A stretch of DNA of 64,000 nt from Cliona cf. orientalis (Eukaryota; Porifera; Demospongiae; Clionaida; Clionaidae): NCBI GenBank assembly GCA_963930775.1, contig OZ005690.1, forward strand, positions 5,502,225-5,566,224, written 5' to 3'. Shown here piece by piece: positions 1 to 11,739 of this stretch. Under the pieces are notes generated by a model. That model saw only the letters and a program-made list of their open reading frames with translations, searched no databases and was not told where the DNA came from. The position numbers and the translations under genes were made by a program. Position 1 is the first letter of the stretch. Every line of letters starts with the position of its first letter.

Positions 1-431
1 GGGCACGCCTACATCGGACACGCCCACCTAGTACTTCATGAAGTCTATTGCGCATGCTCGAGCTATTCCACTATTTCTGGGGAGTCTACTGCGCATGCTC
101 AAGCTGCTCTACAGCATGCTTCTAGCACAAATTAATGTTATATGTGATCGTGGATCTCAGAAGGGAACGAAAAAGTTCAAGAGTAGCAAGAGATCCAAGG
201 AAGCTAGAAATTGTGCGAGTATGTCGGACACGCCTTCATCGATATCGGACATGCCCACCTAGCACCTCATGAAGTCTATTGCGTATGCTCGAGCTGCTCT
301 GCCATGGGAGTCTACTGTGCATGCTATAGCTAGAGCTGCTCTACAGCATACTTCTAGCACAAAATTAATGTCATTTGTGATCATGGCTCTCAGAAGGGAA
401 CGAAAAAGTTCATGAGTAGCAAGAGACTAAA
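1..431. repeat. Two-copy tandem repeat, about 220 bp unit
   Basis: Two diverged head-to-tail copies, about 1-215 and 222-431. Both run through the same blocks: a GGACAYGCC stretch, CATGAAGTCTATTGCG, a CAGCAT stretch, CTAGCACAAA and AGAAGGGAACGAAAAAGTTCA. The left copy may continue beyond the window. No coding signal is seen. Confidence 0.75.
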
Positions 432-998
432 CCATGTAAACTTCAAAGAACAGAGGTCTCAGGCATGGCCATGGGGGAGATTGCAATGGCACGCGGGGTA
501 TGTGCTCTATGAGCTCTAGTTAATGAATGTAATAATAATTATCAGTATGGGTATGTCTAACCTGTGCTGCCAGATTGACCTTCATTTTGGAGTATGGAGT
601 GAGCCATATGTGTTCACGACGGAGTTTAGGACACAAACGAACCCCAGGTACGTTAGTTTCTGATTCCAGTGGATATAGTGCCTCCATATGTTTCCAACTA
701 ATTATTTGACCATTTTTCTGCATGTGTACATAACAAAATTGTGTGTATTGTGTGCATGTGTGTATGTATTGCGTGTGTGTATGTACGTGTGTGCATTGTA
801 TGGGTGTATGTGTATACGTGTGTGCATGTGTGTGTGTATTGTGTGGGTGTGTGGGTGTACACGTGCATGATTTGGTCACCATTAATACGTACCGGTTAGC
901 TATGATTACTTGTAACTCTCTGGATCGCTTATGAGTGAATGAGTTGCTGAAACAGTTTCTGGTGGTCTTTACTAAGTGGTAGATCACAAAAAAAGTAG
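432..998. other. No gene seen; TG-rich simple sequence
   Basis: About 740-870 is an imperfect (TG)n/(TGTA)n microsatellite. Cys/Val/Tyr-rich or His/Thr-rich frames on both strands are by-products of the repeat. Nothing else is recognised. Confidence 0.7.
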
Positions 999-2723
999 CT
1001 ACATATCTCGATCAGTGTATGGATTTTTGGTTCTGAAAGGGACAGAACCTCGCCGCTTCTTTTCACAGCAGATGCAGTAAAATCGCCGGTTAGGAGCTTG
1101 AGATGCTCCATCAGCAGTAACTGCAACAATTGGAAAGTTGTCAAGTTCCAGGGCCTCAATGACTTCCCATACCATGAGGAATAGTTGACCTCCTTTCAAA
1201 TCTGTTGTAGGAAAAGATGCTAGCTACTGGGAACGATAGTGAGGGTTTGAATACCGGCCTTATCATAAATGCCACCATTTTCTTGGCCAGAAAAGGGAGG
1301 AGAGGTGGATTGGATGACATCAAGTTGTCAATATCATTATTAGCACTTCCTAGGTCTGAGAATCCAACAAGCTCTCCAGTACTCTTGCCAAAAACTAGTC
1401 CAGTTTTCACCTTCATTTCATCCAATAGCAAAATGTACTGTTTCTGATCATCAGTTTTTATCCCTTCCTGATCTGAAATCTTTTTTTGCTTGTTGTAGAT
1501 ATTCAAAATTTACACTATTTTTAGTTGTGCACCAGTGGGAATAATCCCTAAGCGTGCGCTCAGAGGGAAGGGACAAAAAACCACTCCTCGTTACCATGTG
1601 GTAAGCTGCTCTGGAAGAGTATTGGAGACTAAGAGCAAAGCGAATAATCAGAGGGTGCCAGCGCATTTGTGTCTTGGTTTCATGACCTGCTCCTTCCACA
1701 GCATATACTGGGGGGAGTCCTTGTCAAATTTATTCTCAACATGGGGAGTCAGTTCGTTCATCAATCTGTGCATGTCTTCATTGTCTTTGTCAATCATCTT
1801 CACTCTTTGCTTCTTGATTAGTTTCTTGATTTGTGCATCCCGGTAATAACATTTTGACTTGAGTAATCTTTTTCTTTTTGACAGCTCTTCAATCTCTCCA
1901 TAATTCCTCTCTCGGCATGTGAGCATATAGTAGTGTGGCTGTCATAAGCCACACTTATCTGCTCATCGTGACATTTCTCACGATGATGTCTCACCCGCAG
2001 TTGGGATCTATATCTTATGCATGCAGTAGCTATACCTTGTTGTCCTGTCGCTGGAACTCGAATCCCAGAGGACATAGCTAGCAATCAGTCGCTCTGATAG
2101 TTTTATCAATTGTACGTCCATTTATTGTAAATTCATTTTTATCGAGTGATGCAACAACCTTTCCATCTACGGATTTGAGTTCACCACCTTCTTTCTCTAT
2201 AAGCTCAATAAATTCACAGTGAGGATTTCCAGTACAGAGTGAGTAGGATTGTACACACTGAAGTAGTGTGGTGAGTTGATCGAATGAAGAGATTTGTTGA
2301 GGTAGATCACTAAGGGTGGGTGTTGAAGATGTCAACTGCCTACCACATACACAGACGTACCAAGATAAGTCATTGTTGACTATCACTGTTCTCCCAACGC
2401 ATGGCTCAGTTGTCAACATTGTTTGCTCAATTGTGTATACAGCTTGATGGTATCATCCGATAACATCGTCTGCCAAACTGGCTCGCACATAGCTGAAACC
2501 TGCTCACTCAAAAGAGCAAAGGTGGCATTAGGGTGATGCCTATAGTAGCATCAGGTTGCTGTACATCCACATTAGGTGAATTAGGGGTCGGAATGATATT
2601 TATCCTCCTATTCTCACGTGGAGAGTGAGACTGAGCTAATTCAGCTTGTATAGCTTGTCGCTTCCTGACATGGTTACGCCTCCGGTCAAAAAAATTTCTG
2701 TATGACCTCTTTCTCCTTCCCAT
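999..2723 (-). pseudogene. P-element/THAP9-like transposase, decayed
   Basis: Read right to left, the pieces follow the order of a P-element-type transposase: a basic N-terminal piece (2723-2508), a piece with an LCTGNPHCEFIEL motif (2419-2078), a Lys/Arg-rich coiled-coil-like piece (1926-1648), a piece with MRWHPL and LPSERTLRDY (1699-1451), and an RNase H-like piece with LLLDEMKVKTGLVF and STGELVGFSDLG (1506-1156), continuing with ELDNFPIVAVTADGAS (1199-999). Adjacent pieces lie in different frames, with shifts near 1660, 1490 and 1200, so no full protein can be read. An N-terminal THAP finger is not seen. MRWHPL and the ELVGF block are typical of P-element-like transposases in animals. TIRs were not found. 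It is a dead copy or remnant. Confidence 0.75.
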
Positions 2724-3168
2724 ATCTAGAAAAGTATATTGAGGGTATTTTGATTATATTTAGTATGCCAAATGTGGTGCACCCAGTAGAGCAAGATGTA
2801 AGCTTACTGCTAATGGTTGAATAATGTTCATACCATTTCTATTCAGGGAGTTAATCCAGCACAACCAATACCCATTTTTTCACATTATTTAATCAAGTTA
2901 AGGGGCCTTACAATCTTGGAGTAGCTTTCAACTCAAAAATATGCTGTGCATCCGGTAGAATAAGACTAGAGCTTACTATTAGTAGTGTGTAAAACCCTAT
3001 GAGATGTTGTCTCTCAAAGATAATCCAAACTCCCCCATTGGATTTGGTCATGATTGAACTTAAACTGGCTAACTTTTCTTACATAGTCCTGTTTTGTTGT
3101 TTATATATGTTTCTCATTAAACTTTATTGTGGTTTCATTGCCATTTTTGTCATAATATGAACCCTTGA
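2724..3168. other. AT-rich spacer, nothing recognised
   Basis: No ORF, TIR or RNA gene is recognised between the transposase remnant and the composite repeat. Confidence 0.6.
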
Positions 3169-3733
3169 CCATCTCCCCAGTAGCTGCACAGTATAATGGT
3201 GCATGTGGTAAAAGGTCGTCAATAGAATGCGTACACATCGATCGATGCTGGCCCCAGAAATCATGGAGATGGCGTCAAAGATCCACTCTCAACCTTGATA
3301 GCGACAAGTTTCGATGCTTCAATTACAGAGACGAACTCGACAGCACAGTATTCCTTCCGAATTTCAGGTTGGTCACGCTGCTGCAGTCGCCGTGCGGGCC
3401 AGCCCCTTGTAGTGATGTGTGCTATATATAGCGCAAGGCTAGCTTTATTTATCCACGGCATTACGTAAGCCAAGGAAACACGTGAAGTTCAACCAACAAT
3501 ACTTCTCAGAGAAAGTAGCGCTCAGCTTGTAATGTATTCGCTGGATACGCGCGTAAGATACTCTACATATTAAATTTACTGATTTTCAAGTCCCAGAAAG
3601 GCTCCAGCGAGGCCCTGGATTTTCTCATAATTACCTCATAGATTACCTAAGAGATTACACCATAGGTTTCATCATACATTACACCACAATTACCTCATAA
3701 CCACAGAAAAGTAAATTTCTACTGGGGAGATAA
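3169..3733. repeat. TIR element, subtype C, copy 1
   Basis: The ends are inverted repeats: CATCTCCCCAGTAG at the left and CTACTGGGGAGAT at the right. Before the right end lies a short-period block of ATTACCTCATA and TTTCATCATA. The same element recurs at 30110-30614 and 45977-46531, always followed on the right by a subtype A or B unit. Length is about 560 bp. No credible ORF, so a non-autonomous (MITE-like) element. Confidence 0.75.
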
Positions 3734-3748
3734 TGAAAAACTTAGAGA

Positions 3749-4140
3749 CTACGTCCAGAGTCCCTCACGAGTACGCCGCCATAAATTCGAACTAGGACAC
3801 ATCGACAAACTGCGCATGCTCCGTATACGCGTACAATATCGGGGCGCACGGCTTGAGCCGGTTGACCTTCACCTCGACTGAATAGGGAAATCCCCCCGAG
3901 TGCGAGCTCGCCAAAGAAAGCGAACCGAGAAAATCGCCATATCTCATCGATAGTCCACGATGTCTTCTACGCTAGGTTCGAATTCTGGGTCCCAATACCC
4001 TATCATGTGAGCTAAACATTTTGAAACAGTTTCACAGCAATTACATCATAGGTTTCATCATAAATTTCATCATCATTTCATCATAATTTCATCATAGCGA
4101 GAGCGGAATTCTTTGTTTCTAATTGGGACTCTGGACGTAA
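3749..4140. repeat. TIR element, subtype A, solitary copy
   Basis: Inverted ends TACGTCCAGAGTCCC (left) and GGGACTCTGGACGTAA (right). The interior includes the block GGTTCGAATTCTGGGTCCCA and a TTTCATCATAA minisatellite near the right end. It is the same unit as the A units of the array at 46547-49006. It joins subtype C on its left with about 15 bp between. Confidence 0.8.
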
Positions 4141-4233
4141 CGTAACGTAATTATTAACAAAACGGAAATATGTATTTTGTAATAGGGCGGCGCGCGCGTT
4201 TCCAGTCCACCTGAAAGATAATAATCCCTGATT

Positions 4234-4609
4234 ATGCTATTAAAGAGAAAGATGTCCGATAACTTTTCAATTAGCGAAGTTTGCCGTCTTCTGGAGACGC
4301 TCGATAAGTGGGAGGAGGTGGCGCTACACCTCGGCCTCTCAGACAAGACTGTCCAGGAGATTCGCGAGCTTTCTGGCGGGAACAGCTTGCGTAGAGAGGT
4401 CATGGTGTCAAGGTGGGTTCAGCGTGAGGATCTGGAGCCTAGCTGGAGCAAGCTAGAGGAGGCGCTGGTTAGCGCCAACCAAGAGCCTCACGCCGCCAAG
4501 ATAAGGGCTAGGCAACGCACTCCTACGAACCCAGCGATTACCGCCGCCACCACCACCACCACGAGCTCGGACGACCTGAAGGAAGCGAGCGATCATGACA
4601 GTGAAAAAG
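4234..4609 (+). CDS. Death-domain protein, first exon
   Basis: The exon reads from ATG (4234, or the second ATG at 4252, beginning MSDNFSISEV) to a donor in AAAAAG|GTAAAG at 4609/4610. Residues about 10-85 look like a six-helix death domain: LLETLDKWEEVALHLGLSD, then IRELSGG, then VSRWVQREDLEPSW. A Thr/Ala-rich tail (TTTTTSSDD) follows. Death domains assemble signalling complexes by homotypic binding, and an N-terminal one followed by a linker is common in sponge NLR-like and kinase-like proteins. No matching downstream exon was found: a TIR transposon begins 117 bp after the donor. It may be the start of a long-intron gene or an orphan exon. Confidence 0.6.
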
Positions 4610-4725
4610 GTAAAGAAACGTGTCTAAAATTCTGTACTGATTAATAATATTTAATTATGTGTGGCTGTATATACCCTACACGATTAACATAATTAGGCCA
4701 GGTAAACTATGAGCGGCACTATGAT

Positions 4726-5397
4726 TAGTCTCGTGCCCAGACCCCACCCCCAAAAGGAGGGAAAGGGTCTGGCGCACTTCGAGCCATTTCTTGTATTTGC
4801 TGACTCTGCAGATCAGGTGATTTTGGAACGTCGATCACGTGCGCAAAGCAGAATTCCAATTAAAAAAAGCCGCTAAACAGGTGGGAAATTGTCGAATACT
4901 AAAGAAACGCAGGTAAAACACAGAGTCTGACTTTTGCCATTCCCGGTGGGCAGAGATATGAATACATCGCGCCCACTTACAAACTTCTGAAGAACCTCTG
5001 CTTGATCATCAGTCGGTTGATTGTATCCAAGTTCTTTAACGCTCTGGGTAATAGCTTGCTGAACTGAAACAAGGGTCACAGTAAGCTTCAAACGACAACG
5101 AGGAACAAATACGGTCGCGACGTCCTGCACCTGGTTCATCTCCGCTAGCCGCGCTACACGCAAGTGCTCCAGTTAGCTTCGTGCACATGCCTATCATGTA
5201 TATATACGTATATTATTTGTCATTAAAATTATATTACTTTAAGTGTACGCACGTTAGTCTACAAGTCACATGACAAAATCACACGCCTGTAATCTAGTCC
5301 AGGATCCTGAACTGTCGAGTCAGCAAATACAAGAAATGGCTCGAAGTGCGCCAGACCCTTTCCCTCTTTTTGGGGGTGGGGTCTGGGCACGAGACTA
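4726..5397. mobile_element. Non-autonomous TAGTCTC-family TIR transposon, 9-bp TSD
   Basis: The left end TAGTCTCGTGCCCAGACCCC is mirrored by GGGGTCTGGGCACGAGACTA. The inverted repeat continues for roughly 75 bp, through the GCGCACTTCGAGCCATTTCT block. The element is flanked by a perfect 9-bp direct repeat CACTATGAT (4717-4725, 5398-5406). A 9-bp TSD fits Mutator-like elements, but no transposase is present. It carries a helicase-like ORF fragment on the minus strand. Related elements lie at 7056-7667 and 36992-37313. Confidence 0.85.
4873..5163 (-). pseudogene. RecQ-like helicase fragment inside a transposon
   Basis: A 96-residue minus-strand frame lies wholly inside the TIR element. Residues about 45-80 resemble the start of a RecQ/SF2 helicase core: a Q-motif-like LGYNQPTDDQAEVLQKF, then VSGRDVFISLPTGNGKS with a Walker A variant (GNGKS). 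The frame stops shortly after, so motifs Ia-VI (including DEAH) are missing. It is a truncated helicase segment, either captured from a host gene or left from a larger transposon. It is not expected to be an active helicase. Confidence 0.65.
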
Positions 5398-5406
5398 CAC
5401 TATGAT

Positions 5407-6117
5407 TATATTGCATTCTTGAGGTCAGTATTTGGTGCCACACCCCTTGAATTCAAGCCAAATCAGCTTTAAGTGGGAAGACTGAGCAGCATGCGGGCAC
5501 TGATGCTAAATTATGAATATAGTTTTCATGGCCTTAAAGGTGCTCTCAAACAGAAGTCAAACTGCCCGCCTACATTTTTGAATTCCTGACCCGGTTTCAA
5601 GCTCAAACCTGATTGGTCAATCCACTGTCATCGCGAAGGCGTAACCAAGCGATTTTTTCATGCGTTCGCACTTGTGCTCAAGAGGTAAGATGCACGACAT
5701 AAGCAATCGATCGATTCACGAGGTGAAAGGTAGAAAAGATAGCTCACGATCCTGCTGTCATCGACATCAAGAGGGTGGTAGGCGTCCAGGAGCTGGCGTT
5801 GTGTTGGCAAACTTTTAACACTTCGATAATAATTATGCAACGCACCGTGCATGCGTCACGCATTGTTTGATTACGTAATGACTTCTATTTCATTGTATAC
5901 CCAGGGCAGTATGGTAAACTGTTGAGTAATTTCTGCACCCTTTGCATCAATTGACACATTTGACGGAATATAGTCACATAAAGCTATCTTCAGTTAGCTT
6001 GATCGTCCATCAATCTTATCCACAACAACACCGAGTCATTGCAATAGAGCACAAGTAGATGCATAAAGATAATAAATAGCGTACCAATTCTGAACTGCAG
6101 ATAGTGTTAACAGTGTA
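5407..6117. other. Intergenic, nothing recognised
   Basis: Short frames only, with no protein similarity I recognise and no TIRs apart from those of the neighbouring elements. Confidence 0.6.
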
Positions 6118-6800
6118 CTACTCAGGTCAGTTAAGGCAGGATCAGATGGTGTCTACACCACCAAAATGGTCAAACATGCTGGTACAAGAGTTAAAACTGA
6201 AGAGAAGTACAAAGTTATAGCAAGACAAACACACATTTACAAGTTTGCATGATGAACAAAGTTTATTAAAAACATCTGTTACCATGGCAATAATTAACTA
6301 AATAGGTGGGGGTCAAAGTTCGGCTTCCTTAAAATACATTTTCTCGTTTTCCGGGTACAAAAATGCTTGAATATGGCATCGAAAGTGGGATCAGCTATGT
6401 CCTAACTGTGTAAAGAATGCAATACTGCCTGGAAACGCTGCACAGAATAAAGCGCGTTGGAACTAGGCAAAGAAATGCGCACTTTGAGGCTACAAAAACG
6501 AGCTAATTACGTATTCATGAACATACTGTTGGCGCATGATTGATACAGGACACCATTTACACTCTCCACCACGTTCTCTATCCATGGTAGAGCTTAGATG
6601 TCTAAGAAAGGTCCTGGTCTAGTGCCAATTTTGTACCCAGAAGATCGATCATAGCGTCTGCACTCCATTGCACACGGCAGCTTCTATACAAAGTATGGGA
6701 GGTCACTCGAGATTCATGGCCATATTATAATTGGTTGTAATTGGCTGATACAAGCTGATAAGACTAAGCTGGCTGTTTCTGCCTTAACCGTCCTGAGTAG
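6118..6800. mobile_element. Non-autonomous TIR element, 22-bp ends
   Basis: The left end CTACTCAGGTCAGTTAAGGCAG and the right end, read inverted as CTACTCAGGACGGTTAAGGC, match over about 22 bp with two or three differences. Flanks are GTGTA on the left and GTATA on the right, compatible with a TA target. No coding capacity is evident. Confidence 0.7.
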
Positions 6801-7055
6801 GTATACCAGTTCATGTAGACGCTTCTCCTAACCCCTATGATAATTATTGTTATAGCCTACATGCATGCATGTACATGCAGACACTCAGCATCCTGGTCAG
6901 TCCGTAAACCTCAACTATTCTTATTTCATATACAGAAACTGAAGCACTTCTCTCTACCACCGACAACAAGACTCTTAGTAAGACCTATCATTAAAGATTG
7001 CTGTACATCTAAACACTAATTCATCTCCCCTCTGTCATCCCTTCCATGTGCATAC

Positions 7056-7667
7056 TATAGTCTCGCGAGCCAGCCCCTCCTACGCAAAGGGAGATAGTGA
7101 ATGAACCTACTTCCGTTTGTTCCTATTATAGGAACTGCCAATGAGATTATAGACTCGTATCATGTGACCAATTAATATAATATGCACAAGGGGTATAATT
7201 CTCGCACGCATAAGACTATTTTATTCTATGCTGTCCATAGGCCACTGAGCCAGTTATCGAGCGCTAGCATGCCCACTGTGTCTGCTGACTAGGGTACACC
7301 GACCATAGATGCACCAACTAAGGAGAAGATGATCTTATATTTTGTACAGTGACCAACAGAGTGTTTTTGCCTACCTGGTGTTCGAGAGTCTGCTCATACC
7401 AAGGCTATCTTTTCAAGTATCATAATTTATGGGCCATTTTTGGCCATTGCTGCTCGTCCTCAGTGTCCTCCATTACAGCGATTTTGAATTTCTTCTGCTG
7501 ATCGAGATCGCACAGAAAACGCACTTTTATTATCATCGCGAAGTGCCTTGCAGTTAGGTGTACGTCACATAAACTGATGTAATGTACTTTGCAATGGAAC
7601 AAACGGAAGTAGGTTCATTCACCAGACCCTCTCTCTCTTTGCATAGGAGGGCTGGCTAGCAAGACTA
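7056..7667. mobile_element. TAGTCTC-family TIR element, second lineage
   Basis: The left end (TA)TAGTCTCGCGAGCCAGCCC pairs with the right end GGGCTGGCTAGCAAGACTA. The inverted repeat extends about 65 bp, including GAACCTACTTCCGTTTGTTC. The 9-bp sequence TGTGCATAC flanks both sides (7047-7055, 7668-7676), which is likely the target duplication. The 60-residue minus-strand frame at 7420-7602 is unrecognised. Terminal TAGTCTCG is shared with the elements at 4726 and 36992. Confidence 0.75.
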
Positions 7668-8086
7668 TGTGCATACATACACATATATGCAGGGTTTATT
7701 TTCGGGGAGGGGCTTGGCATCCTTTCCGTAGTTATACTGGAAATACCAAACCCCCCCCCTCCCTCCCGTGTGGCTTTGAGATCGCTGGTGAATTAAAGGA
7801 AGCACTAATAGTTGACTTAACTTTCAAGTAGCCATGTTTTCTAAAGAGCCGTATACAAATGTAGCTGAACATACAGTAAGACTAGGTCTGTGTCTACCTA
7901 TAGTAGGCATATTACATCAAAATTTTAGATTATTCCTTACACTTTCTTTACCACACATAATAATAAAGGAGGCTTCACGATACAATTTAGTCTTTGTTCC
8001 GTAAAATTTCATTGAGTGGTTGCGGAGATATGGCTGTTTTAATATTTCTATACATCACAATTTTTCTACCAAGTGTGTGTGTACTA
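7668..8086. other. Intergenic, nothing recognised
   Basis: AT-rich spacer with a short poly-C run near 7750. No gene seen. Confidence 0.6.
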
Positions 8087-8516
8087 CCGTAGACTCTGGT
8101 TAATAAGCGCATGCGCCTATAGCGGTAAGCGGAATGACAGTATGCGCTTAATAAAGGATATGCGCTTATATGGCACATAACCACGCCCACAAACGTTTGG
8201 GCACGTGATGGATGTGAGGTCCGCTAGCACCAGCGCTCGCTCGATCGAGCATTTTAGCGTCCACAGTTGCCGCTCAAGATGACGAGTGCTGACGATTTGT
8301 CGATCTTCTTGCATGATAACGTTATTCGTGGCCATCATTTCTCCAAAGATACCTGACTCCAAATACTTTCCAGCCGGTCAAGGTCAGGTTCATAGAACGC
8401 CACGCCTATTAAGCGCATGCGCTTAATAAACAATAGCTTATGACAAGAAGAGGGCATGCGCTTAATAAATAATGTGTGCTTAATAGCGAGGTGCGCTTAA
8501 TAACCAGAGTTTACGG
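8087..8516. mobile_element. MITE family 1, 430 bp, TA target, copy 1
   Basis: The left end CCGTAGACTCTGGTTAATAA is mirrored by TTATTAACCAGAGTTTACGG, and TA flanks both sides. The interior is rich in GCGCTTAATAA and GCATGCGC motifs. A copy of exactly the same length lies at 27281-27710 with few differences. TA duplication and terminal repeats fit a non-autonomous Tc1/mariner-type element. Frames inside are not credible genes. Confidence 0.85.
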
Positions 8517-9668
8517 TATTCCAATAGGGGAATGGCACGTAACATGTTGATTGCTTTAAAGGCCTATGACTCAAAAACTACACTACTGATTGCATCCAAA
8601 CTTGAAATATAGCATGTAAGTACCTCTCTACTTATTCTACTGATGAATTTAACATGCCTTAATGAATAAAAAAATTTACCTGTTTGGCTGCTACTGTAGC
8701 TAACACTTCACTGCCTCAGAATTCCAGAAGCTGACTTCATGCATGATTTTTTGAATTACTAGTTTAAACGTCCACTCAAACACATACATAAGCTTTCATA
8801 GTGGTACACACACATGTTCACGCGTGTATATGCTCATATGCACATATTAATATTGTTTTCTGAAGTGGAATCTATTCTTAAAGTGTAAGATGAGCCCTGA
8901 GTTCTTCAGAAGCAACAAAGAGTTTAAAGTGCGTGCACTTTCTATGTATCATATTTTTTGACAGAAATAGTCTAGCTAGGGGTAGTTTGAGCCACATATT
9001 TCATTTTTCATATTTTCAACACATTTTCTCGTATGTGCACGTATTATTTTACACAAAGTAAAATGCTTGTTGAGCTCTTTTCAACCGAACACTTCAAAAA
9101 TGGTTGAAACTACTAAAAAATTTGAAATCAGCACCTTGAGTTACCCCTAGAAGCATGAAATGCTCTGGAGAAGTGAGCAACATAGAGCAAGTTGAAGTTA
9201 CCCATTAGCAATAATTGTGTGCCACAGTAGTTGAGTATGTGATATTTAAGGAGTTTCCCTGAAGCTCTGCAATGCCGGAAGTGGTTACAACCCAACACTT
9301 TGGATACTGTAGTGTAGTGCTATCTTTGCTGAAGCCTGTGGTGCAGGTTTGGTGTTCATAGCACATTGTAGTGAGTAGTTATGATCCCTGAAATTTTGTA
9401 ATATTTATATGTGTACAAGTTTTTTATCGGCAATTTTTTGGGGTTCTGACATGCCTACCTATAGTAACTTTGTAGATAATATAAGACAAAGAGCTCTACT
9501 TACTATGGATGGACTTGAAATGGCAATGGTTTGTAGGTACATGTAAGTATGCTTTTAGCTAGAAATATATAGCATATGTAGCAAATTACTGACTACAAAG
9601 GCTATAGAACATGTGAGTGAAACAATAGCTATTACAACAATTAAATTTTCTTTCAGTGAATACAGGTA
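8517..9668. other. AT-rich intergenic, nothing recognised
   Basis: No extended frame, RNA gene or inverted repeat was recognised over about 1.15 kb. Confidence 0.6.
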
Positions 9669-10062
9669 CCATATTTATTCCAATAGAAGCCGTACCCCGA
9701 TTAATAGCCGCCCTCGAATAGTAGCCGCACATGGAGCTCTGCAAAAGAAATAGTAGCTGCCCTCAAATAATAACCGCACACATGCGCAAACACAATTAAA
9801 TGGGTATGGCTACAATTACAAGCCATGAATGACAGTTAGTTCGAGGCAAAAACATGACAGAAAATGTCCTTGGCTTGGTTCTGCTGCTTATTTATCAATA
9901 ATCTATCTCGAATATTCAAAAATCAGTCCTGAAAATCGAGTCTATTGTGTCAATGTCAATAAGAGGTGTTGCTCCAAATTAATAAAGCTGCCCTCGTTTA
10001 GTAGCCGCACTCCCGCAAGGCTGAAATTAATAGTAGCCGCAGCTAGTATTAGAATAAATATG
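9669..10062. mobile_element. MITE with CATATTTATTC ends
   Basis: The left end CATATTTATTCCAATA pairs with the right end TATTAGAATAAATATG. Interior motifs AATAGTAGCCGC and TAATAGCCGC recur in both halves. Length about 390 bp. The frame at 9829-10065 falls entirely within it and is not a gene. Confidence 0.7.
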
Positions 10063-10484
10063 TGACCCGGATTTGCGAAAACCCTCCGTAAGGGATCTGC
10101 GTACGATTCGCGCAATGCACGTTTTTAGTAGCTCAGGTCGGAATTTGTCAAAGTCCAGGTTTTGTCATATACATGTCGAACAACCCTTCTTCTAACTGTT
10201 GCCGTCGTCTACGGAGGCTAGTCGTGCTATACAAAGGCGAAATAAGCCTTCATTTTGACCCACCTAGTTGGCACAGCTGCCGTACACGGAGCCCGTTGCT
10301 ATGGGCGCTAATTAGGCCAGTGGGCTATCTAGATACAGCTAGATTCATCGAACTACTGTAAATTTGCTCACCTTTTAAGCTTCTTGGGCATCGAAGAACA
10401 ATCAGTAGTCGTTTTGGATGACGAAATTCGACCCTTGCTCGATCTTTATGTTCATTTCATACGGTCCTGCCCAGGGCCATTTAA

Positions 10485-11566
10485 TTGATCTCCGGTTCAC
10501 GCGTAGTATGTCCTCAAAAAGAATCTTGGGAGCAGGCACCGCCAACTCTGCCATCCTCATCTATCCCGAAGAGCAGTCTGTTACCTGTCAGCTCTGTTGT
10601 GCATAACTATGCTGATCTGGTTGGAAAGGAGGGGAAAATGACAACTCTAGCAGTAGCTCTTGCCAGAGAAGCCTTCTTTGGGGAGGAGGTGATGGCTCAG
10701 TGTACGGCAAAGGGGTATGGTGGCAAACCACTCAGGAGCATTAAGGACTGTCCACACTGATAAAGCTTGTACATGGCTCGTTTGCGGTAACCGCACCCGC
10801 CAGCGCGGCGCCCTCCGCTAATTTTTGCATTATGCCTATGTGGGTTAAAGATCAATTGCTCTGCTGACTCGGCAGAAATGGCTCTTACAATGGAGAAAGA
10901 CAGTGTCTGGAGAGGCGGTCAGGAAAACGGTACTTTTACGTTATCTTAAGAGTCTAGAGAGTTTTATCGTGATGTAAATAGCTGATCTGCCGGGTTGCTT
11001 CTTCTGAAATAATCCAGGCTACTATTTATGAGCGTGTATAGTCCGTACTTAAGCTAGTCAAAACCATGTTTTTTTGTTGTATCTATCTTTGTATGCTAGC
11101 TATCCAAAAGTAATCCGATGAAAAGTTAATATAGCTTATTGAGAAAGTATAGATGGCGTTAAGGCTGGCTAACAACGCATGGAAGTAGACCGCCTCCTTG
11201 AGGTTACCTCGCCAGAGTATAATCGTTTAGGAAGCCACCAAGGTGTCTGTGACGTCATTCGGAGGGCTTGGTCACCATCTTTGTGTAGTACAAGGGTAGT
11301 AGTTTCTGTTGGTACTTCTACTTAATCTATATGTCATTCAGAAGTGAAGAAATCAACATCTAAAGTTACCCTACTTTTACGTGCATTTTACTCTTCCCAG
11401 TCCTTAATGCACCTGAGCAGGACTACCACAGAAAGAATTGATGGCGTTGAAAGAGGAGATTCGAAGACTGTTCCCAAACTATTGGAATAGTCCACTGGTA
11501 TTCGAAGAAAAATGGAACAAAATTAATGCTCTGAGCAAATCAGCCAGGCTTCCAATAGAGTAAGAG
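10485..11566 (+). pseudogene. BEN-domain gene remnant (split)
   Basis: Two pieces together make a BEN domain, a helical DNA- or protein-binding module of chromatin factors. The first half is near 10590-10735 (NYADLVGKEGKM, LAVALAREAFFGEEVMAQC, GYGGKP). The second half is near 11418-11566 (LPQKELMALKEEIRRLFPNY, then WNSPLVFEEKW, ending LPIE and a stop). The spacing of conserved residues (FFGEEVM, then about 20 residues, then LKEEIRRLFPNYW) is characteristic. No clean donor follows GYGGKP, and a 680-bp non-coding gap separates the halves. Either there is an intron with a non-obvious donor or the gene is broken. The upstream start is unclear. Confidence 0.55.
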
Positions 11567-11739
11567 CCAAGAGGGGGAAGAAGGGTCTTAACACTAACAC
11601 TGACTAAAGTTAATACTTTAAGATATGCAGATTTACTAAAGTGTACATATTAGTATCGAAATTACTTGTCATGTACATGGAACCAAGTATAATATTATTA
11701 TTATACAAACAGAAAGATGGGATGGCAATCTTACTTAAT

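Noticed and set aside
688-934. Cys/Val-rich frames on both strands
   Set aside because: They translate a TG microsatellite and have no independent support.
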